This document shows positions 33,142 to 40,413 of a stretch of DNA of 64,000 nt, piece after piece (positions within the stretch are counted from its first letter, which is position 1; each line of letters starts with the position of its first letter). Both the position numbers and the translations under genes were made by a program. The notes below the pieces were generated by a model. It worked only from the letters and a program-made list of their open reading frames with translations. It was not told where the DNA came from and searched no databases. Location: contig CAXXKC010000002.1 in the NCBI GenBank assembly GCA_963674835.2, positions 2,480,001 through 2,544,000 on the forward strand, written 5' to 3'. This DNA comes from G963674835 sp963674835. Lineage in GTDB: Bacteria; Planctomycetota; Planctomycetia; Pirellulales; Thermoguttaceae.

Positions 33142-34362
33142 CTATTCACTCGCGATCACGGCGGTGAGTTCCAGCTCGGCCAGCAATTCTGGACGGTGGA
33201 GTTTGCCTTCGATCACGGTGTGGGGTACGTCTGTCAGTCCCACGGACGCGCAGAGCGTTTCGTAAGCTTGCGCAAGTGAATCGGACTTCAGACGTGTCAC
33301 CACTTGGGCGAGATCGTTGAAGCTGGCGCCGTGCTGGGCGAGCAGATCGCGGATCTCTGCAAAGGCACGCTCGACCGGTACGGCCAAGGGGTTCTCGCCG
33401 GGTGTGGCATCGTCGGCCGCCACGATGGGCGCCGAAACAAACAGGTACGTGTGCTCGGGCATCACGAGCTTGACGCCGCCGGGCGAGGAGCTGGACGCCG
33501 ATTGCCCTTCCGACGAAGTCGTTGGGCGCAGGGGCTCGATCCGCCCTGCGTCGAGATTGAGCAAGGCGTGCAGGTCCATCCCGCACAGGGCATCGGGTGG
33601 GTGCAGGCGGCCGCCGCAGACGCCCATCGTCGCCCAGGAAGGCAAGTTCTGTTGCCCGAAAAACTCGTCGTGGGCTCCGCGAAACGCGTCGTAGTCGCGA
33701 TCGATTTCACCCAGGTAGACCGAGGCTCGGAGCAGGTGCGCCGGCGACACGCCGCGGTTGGCGAGAATCTGGCCGAGATGTGCCAACATCTGCTCGCTCT
33801 GCGGCCGGATCGCGCCCGAGGAGCCACCGTCGAAGTCGGCACCCTGAAGGCCGCTCACGAACAGGTGGTGCGACGGTCCGATCTGGACGACCTTGGCCGT
33901 GGCTTGGCCGTCGGCGACCGCCAACGATTGCACACTCGCATTGCCGTTGGCGGTCGGCGCTACGGCGTAGAGTTGGACTTCCACGTCTTGACCCGACCGG
34001 CAGGGCGGTTGGCCGACACAGGTGACCGCGGGTAGCGATCGGCCAGTGACGCCGCACCGCCGATAGCATTCGGTGCGCACCTGTTGGAAGTCGTTCCAAT
34101 CACGCGTGAGATCGCGAAGAAATACCCGCTCGGTCACAACGTTGCACAAGCCAACGTGATGCTGCGAGAGCACCTCGCACAGGCTATCGTAGATCGCCTG
34201 AGTTTGGCGCGAGCACTGGTTGCGGCTCGTCCCCGACGCGACGGGAGCCACGCGAGCGAAGACCTCGGTGGCGTGCGACGTCGTAATGACGGTGGCTTCA
34301 GTGCTACAGCTCTTCAGCTTGTGAAACGGTGCATGATGGCGGATCGTCAGCAGTCGGCTCAT
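33142..34362 (-). CDS. Triple RidA (YjgF/UK114)-fold protein
   Basis: A 406-aa protein starting at ATG 34362 (MSRLLTIRHH). Three RidA-like domains can be laid out at roughly 1-135, 145-275 and 300-406, each with the helix-strand pattern (AIYDSLCEVLSQHHV, QMLAHLGQILANRGV, AFAEIRDLLAQHGA) and a terminal strand. RidA enzymes hydrolyse reactive enamine/imine intermediates using an arginine. At the aligned positions the three domains have PAVTCV, PSWATM and PHTVIE, so the arginine is replaced by Val, Trp and His. A classical imine deaminase role is therefore unlikely. A chorismatase-type YjgF fold is an alternative. Confidence 0.78.
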   Translation of the reverse strand: MSRLLTIRHHAPFHKLKSCSTEATVITTSHATEVFARVAPVASGTSRNQCSRQTQAIYDSLCEVLSQHHVGLCNVVTERVFLRDLTRDWNDFQQVRTECYRRCGVTGRSLPAVTCVGQPPCRSGQDVEVQLYAVAPTANGNASVQSLAVADGQATAKVVQIGPSHHLFVSGLQGADFDGGSSGAIRPQSEQMLAHLGQILANRGVSPAHLLRASVYLGEIDRDYDAFRGAHDEFFGQQNLPSWATMGVCGGRLHPPDALCGMDLHALLNLDAGRIEPLRPTTSSEGQSASSSSPGGVKLVMPEHTYLFVSAPIVAADDATPGENPLAVPVERAFAEIRDLLAQHGASFNDLAQVVTRLKSDSLAQAYETLCASVGLTDVPHTVIEGKLHRPELLAELELTAVIASE

Positions 34363-34538
34363 GGTCCACCTTAGCGCTTCCCCCCAAGAAGTACAGCCGT
34401 GCAATTCCACTATAACCTTCGCTGGTCTCAGTGAAAACACCGTGCACGGAAGTTGTGCGAAATGGCGAAATGCCCAGGGGGGGTAATGTCCTCGCCGCTG
34501 GAACCGTCGGGCAGAATTGCCGCATGCGCGCACCCACC

Positions 34539-35210
34539 TCAACCGGCAGCTCTTTCCACGCACTTCGGGTCATCGTGCGTCGGGCTGTTCACATGCGAGT
34601 CTACCGCAAAGGCTTCCATCTCGGCCACAGGGTACGGCTGCCAAAGGGTTTCCAAGGAGTCGGGATTCTCAGCGGATGGGTCCAGCCACCGATCGTAGTG
34701 CTCGGCGGGCACAATCACCGGCATGCGGTTGTGGATGGGGGCCAGTAGTGTGTTGGGCGTCGTCGTCAACAGAGTGCACGATTCGATTGCCGAATGCCCC
34801 GGTCCTTCCCATGGTTCCCACAGGCCGGCGAAGCCAAACGGGTGGTCGTCGAGGAAGTGAATGAAGTAGGGCTGCTTCCGGCCTCGGGTCTGCTGCCATT
34901 CGTAAAAGCCGTCGGCGACGACTAGGCAACGCCGCCGTCGAAATGCGGTTCGATAGGCCGGTTTGTCGTGGACGGTCTCGCATCGCGCGTTGATCATGCG
35001 CGAGCCGATCGACGGGTCTCGCGCCCAACTGGGGATCAGTCCCCAGCGAAGCCAGGCCAGTTCCCGCCTGGCGCCCGCCACGGCGCGGACGACCGCCACG
35101 AGTTGAGTGGGGGCGATGTTGAACCGCGGTGTGAAGGGGGCGACTTCCAGCAACCCGAATGCTTCGGCCACGGCGCTGGCCGGCGCCCGCAAGGTGAACC
35201 GCCCACACAT
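34539..35210 (-). CDS. SRAP/HMCES-family abasic-site protein
   Basis: A 223-aa SOS-response-associated peptidase-like protein (YedK/HMCES). I use the ATG at 35210 so that Cys2 follows Met1 (MCGRFTLR), because the exposed Cys2 forms the thiazolidine crosslink to abasic sites. Other conserved parts are FNIAPTQ (with the active-site Asn), WGLIPSWA, INARCETV, and ADGFYEWQ with its Glu, and HNRMPVIV with the catalytic His. These proteins shield abasic sites in single-stranded DNA. It is 176 nt from the RidA gene on the same strand. Confidence 0.93.
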   Translation of the reverse strand: MCGRFTLRAPASAVAEAFGLLEVAPFTPRFNIAPTQLVAVVRAVAGARRELAWLRWGLIPSWARDPSIGSRMINARCETVHDKPAYRTAFRRRRCLVVADGFYEWQQTRGRKQPYFIHFLDDHPFGFAGLWEPWEGPGHSAIESCTLLTTTPNTLLAPIHNRMPVIVPAEHYDRWLDPSAENPDSLETLWQPYPVAEMEAFAVDSHVNSPTHDDPKCVERAAG

Positions 35211-35272
35211 GTCTGCCTCCCCGCCGAAATGCACACAGACGACACACGGGTTGCGACGACCACTGGGCCGGC

Positions 35273-36616
35273 CTACTTCTTCACGCAGTAGAGCGATTTC
35301 CGCCCACGGATGAAGATCCGGCCATCGGCCGCGACCGGCGAGGCGATCGTTTCGTCGTCGAGTTGGTTTTCGGCCAGTTTCTTGAATTCTGACGATGCGT
35401 CGACAACTGTCGCGAGCCCTTTCATGTTGAGGAAGTAGACGCGGCCGTCGGCGGCCAACGGCGACGCTCGGTATTGGCCGTCAAGCCGCTTTGTCCAATG
35501 GACCTTACCGGTGCGGGCGTCGAGACAGTTGGCAATCCCGGCCTCGTTGACGAACACGAGCAGGTCACCCCACAGGGTCGGCGTGGGGCTGTCAGACGTG
35601 CCGCGAGCGTGTTCCCAGATGATGTCGTCGCGGCCTCGTAGGCCGGCGCCACCGGGCCGAACGGCCAACAGGGGCTTACGCATGCCCTGCGTGGCATAGA
35701 TCATTCCGTGGCCAGTGACGGGGTTGGTGATCACGCGGTTGCCGGTCAAGTCGGGCAAGTACCACAGGCGCTTGCCGGTGGTTGGCTCGTAGGCGTCGAG
35801 CATCTGGCCGCCCATGACGATGATCTCCGTTCGCCCATGGTTCTGCCAGGGAATGGGCGTGGTGTAGCCGTCGCAGGGTTCCGACCGAGCGTCGGTCGGG
35901 CGGAGTGTCTTCCATACTTCCTTGCCGGTTCGCTTGTCGTGGGCGACCACGTAGCTCAGCGAGTGCGGCTCGGGCAGGTCTTTTAGCGAGTCCTGAATAC
36001 ACGCGGAGATCACTAGGTCGCCGAAAAGAAGAGGGCTGTTTGCGTGGCCCCACCAGATCGTGTACTTGCCGTAGTCGTTCTGAAGATTGCGATACCAGAG
36101 ACGATTGCCGGCGCAATCGTAGGCGGCAAGGTCGCCGTTGCCGAAGTGGACGACGACCAACTCGCCGTCGGTAGCGGCCGAAGGGGTGGCCAGGTTGTGG
36201 CTGGCGTGGTAGGACGAACGGCGCCGCTGCTCCTCGGTCTTGTGCCCTAGCTTGATACGCGGCGTCGAGTCGCTGCCGACTTGCCGCGTCCACTCGATGC
36301 GGCCGCTGACGCGATCGATCTTCAGCAGGAGCAGCTCCTTCTCGTCGACGTGGCTGGTCAAGAAGACCGCGTCGCCGCAGATGACGGGCGTGCTGTTGCC
36401 CCATTCGGGCAACTTGCATTTCCAGGCAATCCCGTTCGACTCACTCCACTGCCAGGGCAGGCCGGTTTCTGGGCTGGTGCCGTCAAAGCGAGGGCCGCGC
36501 CACTGAGGCCAGTCGGCCGTGTCGGCGGCGGAGGCAAATCCGGCAAAACATACAAGAGTGAACCAGACGGCCAGGGCGGCAACGTATACTTGCGGAGCGA
36601 TGCGAAGCGTTTTCAT
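35273..36616 (-). CDS. Secreted PQQ-like beta-propeller protein
   Basis: A 447-aa exported protein starting at ATG 36616 (MKTLRIAPQVYVAALAVWF), with a signal peptide ending near AGFASAADTA. Mature sequence begins DWPQWRGPRFDGTSPETGLP, the start typical of planctomycete PQQ_2/outer-membrane WD40-like proteins, and repeats of the type YDCAGNRLWYRNLQ, DKRTGKEVWKTL and DARTGKVHWTKRL mark an eight-bladed propeller. No quinoprotein catalytic residues are recognisable, so it is likely a binding or scaffold protein rather than a dehydrogenase. Confidence 0.85.
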   Translation of the reverse strand: MKTLRIAPQVYVAALAVWFTLVCFAGFASAADTADWPQWRGPRFDGTSPETGLPWQWSESNGIAWKCKLPEWGNSTPVICGDAVFLTSHVDEKELLLLKIDRVSGRIEWTRQVGSDSTPRIKLGHKTEEQRRRSSYHASHNLATPSAATDGELVVVHFGNGDLAAYDCAGNRLWYRNLQNDYGKYTIWWGHANSPLLFGDLVISACIQDSLKDLPEPHSLSYVVAHDKRTGKEVWKTLRPTDARSEPCDGYTTPIPWQNHGRTEIIVMGGQMLDAYEPTTGKRLWYLPDLTGNRVITNPVTGHGMIYATQGMRKPLLAVRPGGAGLRGRDDIIWEHARGTSDSPTPTLWGDLLVFVNEAGIANCLDARTGKVHWTKRLDGQYRASPLAADGRVYFLNMKGLATVVDASSEFKKLAENQLDDETIASPVAADGRIFIRGRKSLYCVKK

Positions 36617-36743
36617 GGGGAGGAAGAAGACGTGGTTGGAATGGCGTGCCAGTACATCCAGCCTGGCAACATACCATGCGCGGCATCGTGAAGCCAACAA
36701 ACGCCGGTCGCACGGGACGGCACCAATGGGTGGTATGCAAGGC

Positions 36744-36773
36744 TTGACGCAGGGAAGATGCGGCAACTATACT
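36744..36773 (+). promoter_or_regulatory. Candidate sigma-70 promoter for the 36949 gene
   Basis: TTGACG (36744-36749) and TATACT (36768-36773) are 18 nt apart; each hexamer matches 5 of 6 consensus positions. This implies a 5' leader of about 170 nt before the ATG at 36949. Confidence 0.55.
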
Positions 36774-36817
36774 GAACAGACACTCGCCTGCGGACGGATG
36801 GATCTCTGTAGGCTAGG

Positions 36818-36867
36818 CTTCAGCATGGTAGGCAAAAGGTCGTGTTGCAAAACACGTTATGCTGAGG
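36818..36867 (+). other. Nested hairpin in a 5' leader
   Basis: An outer stem TCAGCAT (36820-36826) / ATGCTGA (36859-36865), extendable by a wobble and a C-G pair, encloses an inner perfect stem CGTGTT (36841-36846) / AACACG (36851-36856) closed by a GCAA tetraloop. It lies between the promoter and the start of the exported hypothetical protein, and may be a regulatory or stabilising leader element. Confidence 0.4.
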
Positions 36868-36948
36868 CATCCCGTACTGCTGCGGAGCAGCCTCCTCTCG
36901 GAACAAATCCGTCGCATCGTTGGCCTTGACCAACAGAGAACCCTGCCG

Positions 36949-37887
36949 ATGAATTGGTTGTTGCCCACGTCAAAATGGTGGATCGGACTGCTGGCCATCG
37001 CCGTGTCGGTGGGCAGCGCGCAGGCATACGCCCAGGCAAACCAGGCCGCCGGGGCAAAACCGGCAGAGAAGCCGGCCGTCGACAAGGCGTCGCCGCCAGC
37101 GGCAGCTCAGGCGGCCGCCGGCACGCGCTATCGGAAGCTGGCGCCCTGGGTGATGCGGTCGGTGGACAACGACTCGAACGTGTCAGAGACGCTTTCGCGG
37201 CACGATGTGGTGGAACTGACGGCCGTCGATCCGAACTTCGATTGGGCCAAGGATGTGCCGTTTCGCCGGGATATTTGGCACCTGGAGTTCAAGTTCAAGC
37301 CGTTGCGACGGGTGATGGTCGATATTCCGCAGCCGAGCGGCAAGATGCAGCGGAAGCCGATTTGGTACCTCGTTTACAGTGTGACCAATGTCGGCAAGAC
37401 CATGCATCCGGTGGAGGAGAAGGACGGAACGTACCAGATCCAACAGATCGATGCGCCGATTCACTTCGCACCCGAGTTTCTCCTGTATTCGCCCGAGTAT
37501 CAGAAGACGTATCCCGACCGGGTGATTCCGGCGGCCCTGGGGCCGATCCGCATGCGCGAGGATCCGAATCGGGAGTTCTTGACGACGGTCGACATGGTCC
37601 GGGACATCAAGCCGGGCGAAACGCTTTGGGGCGTGGCGATGTGGGAGGATCTGGACCCCCGCATCGACCGGTTCTCGATCTTTGTCTCCGGATTGACCAA
37701 CGCGTACCGGTGGGAGGACAAGCCGGGGGCGTTCAAGGCGGGAAGCTCGATCGGGACAGGACGTCGGCTGGCGCGAAAGACGCTGCAGCTGAACTTCTCC
37801 TGGCCCGGCGACGAGTACGATCGCAGCGAGGACCAAATTCGCTACGGCATCCGCGGGGAGGTTGACTATCGGTGGGTTTACCGCTAA
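36949..37887 (+). CDS. Secreted hypothetical protein
   Basis: A 312-aa protein. I start at ATG 36949 (MNWLLPTSKWWIGLLAIAV), which opens a signal peptide ending near SAQAYAQA; a Met 30 codons upstream lies in the leader hairpin. After a Pro/Ala/Lys-rich linker (about 26-60) comes a compact beta-rich region with FRRDIWHLEFKFKPLRRVMV, PIWYLVYSVTNVGKTMHPV and EDLDPRIDRFSIFVSGLTNA. I recognise no named domain. It precedes rpmA in the same direction after 149 nt. Confidence 0.7.
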   Translation: MNWLLPTSKWWIGLLAIAVSVGSAQAYAQANQAAGAKPAEKPAVDKASPPAAAQAAAGTRYRKLAPWVMRSVDNDSNVSETLSRHDVVELTAVDPNFDWAKDVPFRRDIWHLEFKFKPLRRVMVDIPQPSGKMQRKPIWYLVYSVTNVGKTMHPVEEKDGTYQIQQIDAPIHFAPEFLLYSPEYQKTYPDRVIPAALGPIRMREDPNREFLTTVDMVRDIKPGETLWGVAMWEDLDPRIDRFSIFVSGLTNAYRWEDKPGAFKAGSSIGTGRRLARKTLQLNFSWPGDEYDRSEDQIRYGIRGEVDYRWVYR

Positions 37888-38036
37888 AAAGATAGTTTAC
37901 CCTCGGTAGAAAATACCCATGCGGAGGGGAGCAGCGGGCCTGCTGTAGGTCGGCCCGTACGATCAGCCGCTTCCTCCCTGGTGGTCCATTTCCGTTCGGC
38001 CGCATGCTGGCCGGTGACTGCAAGGAACTTACACAT

Positions 38037-38288
38037 ATGGCACACAAGAAGGGTCAAGGCTCCAGCCGTAACGGACGCGATTCCAACGCTCAGCGCCGTG
38101 GCGTCAAACGGTTCGGCGGACAGTTCGTTCGTGCGGGCAATATCCTGGTCCGCCAGGTCGGCACGAAGTTCCATCCGGGCATGGGCGTCGGACAGGGAAC
38201 CGACTACACGCTGTTCGCTCTGGTCGATGGGTACGTGAGCTTCGACCGCGACGGCCGCCGCGTGAGCGTCGTAGAAAGCCTGGCGTGA
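38037..38288 (+). CDS. rpmA: 50S ribosomal protein L27
   Basis: An 83-aa bL27. The ATG at 38037 follows AAGGAACTT and gives MAHKKGQGSSRNGRDSNAQ, the flexible N-terminus that reaches the peptidyl-transferase centre; the core has GAGNIL-type and QGTDYTLFALVDG segments. In most bacteria rplU (L21) lies immediately upstream; here the neighbour is an exported hypothetical protein, so rplU must be elsewhere. obgE follows after 209 nt, preserving the usual rpmA-obgE link. Confidence 0.97.
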   Translation: MAHKKGQGSSRNGRDSNAQRRGVKRFGGQFVRAGNILVRQVGTKFHPGMGVGQGTDYTLFALVDGYVSFDRDGRRVSVVESLA

Positions 38289-38441
38289 TGTGTGTGTCGC
38301 CGTAGGTGACGCAAACATCGGGCGAGTTGGTTGAAGCGAGTCGCACCGGGCACGATTCGGCCCAATTGGGACGCGTTGGCTCGCAGCGGTCGCAACCGTG
38401 CCTGGCAGGAAGTCGTGCCCTACGCTGCCCGTTGAATTCAC

Positions 38442-38476
38442 AGGGATGGCCGGATTGGCGGTCATCCCTATTGTTT
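38442..38476 (+). terminator. Stem-loop between rpmA and obgE
   Basis: AGGGATG (38442-38448) pairs with CATCCCT (38463-38469) over a 14-nt loop, followed by TTGTTTT (38471-38477). It lies about 20 nt before the obgE start and could terminate or attenuate read-through from rpmA. Confidence 0.45.
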
Positions 38477-38497
38477 TGCACTGAGGGATAGCTCGCC

Positions 38498-39499
38498 GTG
38501 TTCGTCGACGAGGTGGAGATCCAGGTGGAAGCCGGCCGGGGCGGCGACGGCTGCGTCAGCTTCCGACGTGAGAAGTACGTCCCGCGCGGCGGGCCCGATG
38601 GCGGGGACGGCGGCGACGGGGGCAGTATCATCATTCTGGCTGAGGAAGGCGTGGATAGTCTGGCCGCGCTGGCACACCGCCGTCAATGGAAAGCGGCCAG
38701 CGGCCGACGCGGCTCGGGAAGCCAAATGCACGGCGCGTCGGCAGAGGACCTGATCCTCCGCGTTCCGCCGGGAACTGTAATCCGCGACGCCCGCGAAGGT
38801 TTTGTCATCAAAGACCTCGCCCATCCCGGCGATCAGGTGGTCGTCGCTCACGGGGGACGCGGCGGCAAGGGAAACGAACACTTCAAGTCGCCGACGAATC
38901 GAACGCCTCGCACGGCAACTCCGGGTGGCGAAGGCGAGCAGCGGGCTGTGCGGCTGGAGCTCAAGGTGATTGCCGACGTCGGTCTGATCGGCAAACCGAA
39001 CGCGGGAAAGAGCACGCTGCTTAGCCGGCTTTCGCGAGCGCGTCCGGAAATTGCGGCATATCCGTTCACGACGAAGCACCCGAATCTGGGACGCGTTCAG
39101 ATCGATTATCAGCAGTCGTTCGTGATGGCCGACATTCCCGGGCTGATCGAGGGAGCGCATGCTGGGGTCGGTCTGGGGCATGAGTTTCTGCGGCACGTTC
39201 AGCGGGCGGGCGTTTTGGTGCATCTGGTCGAGCCGATGCCATTCGACGGCACCGACCCGTTGACGAATTACCGTACGATTCGCCAGGAGCTGTCGCTGTT
39301 CGACGCGGACCTGGCGCAGCGGCCCGAGATCGTGGCGGTCACCAAGGGCGATCTGCCGGAGGCGGCCAATGTGTGCGAGCGGCTCGCCCAGGATCTGGGC
39401 GGCGATGTGCTGCTGGTGTCGGCCGTCACAGGGCAGGGCTTGCGCGAATTCGTGGGACGGATCGCCCAGACGCTTCAGGATCAAGGCGACAACGGGTAG
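38498..39499 (+). CDS. obgE: GTPase Obg/CgtA
   Basis: A 333-aa Obg GTPase of late 50S assembly and stress control. The start is a GTG (38498) behind GAGGGA. The glycine-rich N-terminal Obg fold (VEAGRGGDGCVSFRREKY, then GGPDGGDGGDGGS) precedes a G domain with GKPNAGKST (P-loop), DIPGLIEGAH (G3) and TKGD in the G4 place where NKxD is usual. No C-terminal OCT domain is present, which is common outside Firmicutes and actinobacteria. Confidence 0.96.
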   Translation: MFVDEVEIQVEAGRGGDGCVSFRREKYVPRGGPDGGDGGDGGSIIILAEEGVDSLAALAHRRQWKAASGRRGSGSQMHGASAEDLILRVPPGTVIRDAREGFVIKDLAHPGDQVVVAHGGRGGKGNEHFKSPTNRTPRTATPGGEGEQRAVRLELKVIADVGLIGKPNAGKSTLLSRLSRARPEIAAYPFTTKHPNLGRVQIDYQQSFVMADIPGLIEGAHAGVGLGHEFLRHVQRAGVLVHLVEPMPFDGTDPLTNYRTIRQELSLFDADLAQRPEIVAVTKGDLPEAANVCERLAQDLGGDVLLVSAVTGQGLREFVGRIAQTLQDQGDNG

Positions 39500-39594
39500 C
39501 AGATTCCGCTGGTTGCCTGCCCAGGGGAAGCCATATATTGGGAGGGTGGCCCGAACCTAGCGAGCCGGGCCGGCCGAGTTCAGGAGATTGTGCT

Positions 39595-40392
39595 TTGTTC
39601 CCCCTTATCGCCGTCGACATCGGCAACAACCGAATCAAGCTGGGGCGGTTCGAGACGCCATGGCAGGAGCCCCTGCCCGAGCCGGTCGATACGCTGCAAC
39701 TCGGCTCGGCGGAACCGACGTTGGACGGAATCGTGCCGTGGTTGGGGGAATGCGCGTCGCAACGAGCGAACTGGTGGATCGGCAGCGTCAGCCGGCCCAC
39801 AACGACGCGGCTGGTCGACTGGCTGCGTGCGAATCGGCCGGCCGATCGGATCACCTTGTTGGCGGCGGGTGACTTGCCGCTGGCGATCGAAGTGCCGCGG
39901 CCGGATATGGTGGGCATCGACCGATTGTTGGATGCGGTGGGCGTGAACCGGCTGCGCGAGGCGGGGCGGCTGGCGGTCATCGTCGACGTGGGTTCGGCAA
40001 TAACGGTCGATCTGCTCTCGCGCGAGGGCGCGTTTCTGGGCGGGGCCATCATGTCGGGGATCGCCATGTCGGCCCGGGCGTTGCACGAGTTTACCGATCT
40101 GCTGCCGCTGATCGAGATGGCGGAACTGGCGTCGCCTCCCCCGGCACTGGGCGATGCGACCGTGCCGGCGATGCGGTCCGGGTTGTTCTGGGGCGCGGTG
40201 GGCGGAATCCGTCAGCTCATCGAGCGCCTGGCGGTGGAAGCCGGCAGTACGCCGCAAGTGTTTCTTTCCGGCGGTGCCAGTCCAACGGTGGCGACGCTTC
40301 TGGGGTGCCCGGCCCGGCACGTGGCCCATCTGACGTTGGGGAGCATCGCACTCGTCGCAGAGACGCAGCAGTCGGCATCGCCGCAGGCCTGA
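39595..40392 (+). CDS. coaX: Type III pantothenate kinase
   Basis: A 265-aa CoaX, phosphorylating pantothenate as the first step of coenzyme A synthesis. I choose the TTG at 39595, eight nt behind CAGGAG (39581-39586), giving LFPLIAVDIGNNRIKLG, where the phosphate-1 motif begins right at the N-terminus as expected; the longer frame upstream overlaps obgE and is noise. Further motifs are GIDRLLDAVG, VDVGSAITVDLL (phosphate 2) and FLGGAIMSGI. It converges on the 1313-aa gene with a 21-nt gap. Confidence 0.9.
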   Translation: MFPLIAVDIGNNRIKLGRFETPWQEPLPEPVDTLQLGSAEPTLDGIVPWLGECASQRANWWIGSVSRPTTTRLVDWLRANRPADRITLLAAGDLPLAIEVPRPDMVGIDRLLDAVGVNRLREAGRLAVIVDVGSAITVDLLSREGAFLGGAIMSGIAMSARALHEFTDLLPLIEMAELASPPPALGDATVPAMRSGLFWGAVGGIRQLIERLAVEAGSTPQVFLSGGASPTVATLLGCPARHVAHLTLGSIALVAETQQSASPQA

Positions 40393-40413
40393 CACGGGGA
40401 GAGAGCGGACAGC

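Larger units (their letters stand above)
36617..36948. other. Divergent region with promoter and structured leader
   Basis: This 332-nt region between two exported-protein genes holds a strong plus-strand promoter and a nested hairpin, both annotated separately. The minus-strand promoter of the propeller gene was not identified. Confidence 0.6.
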
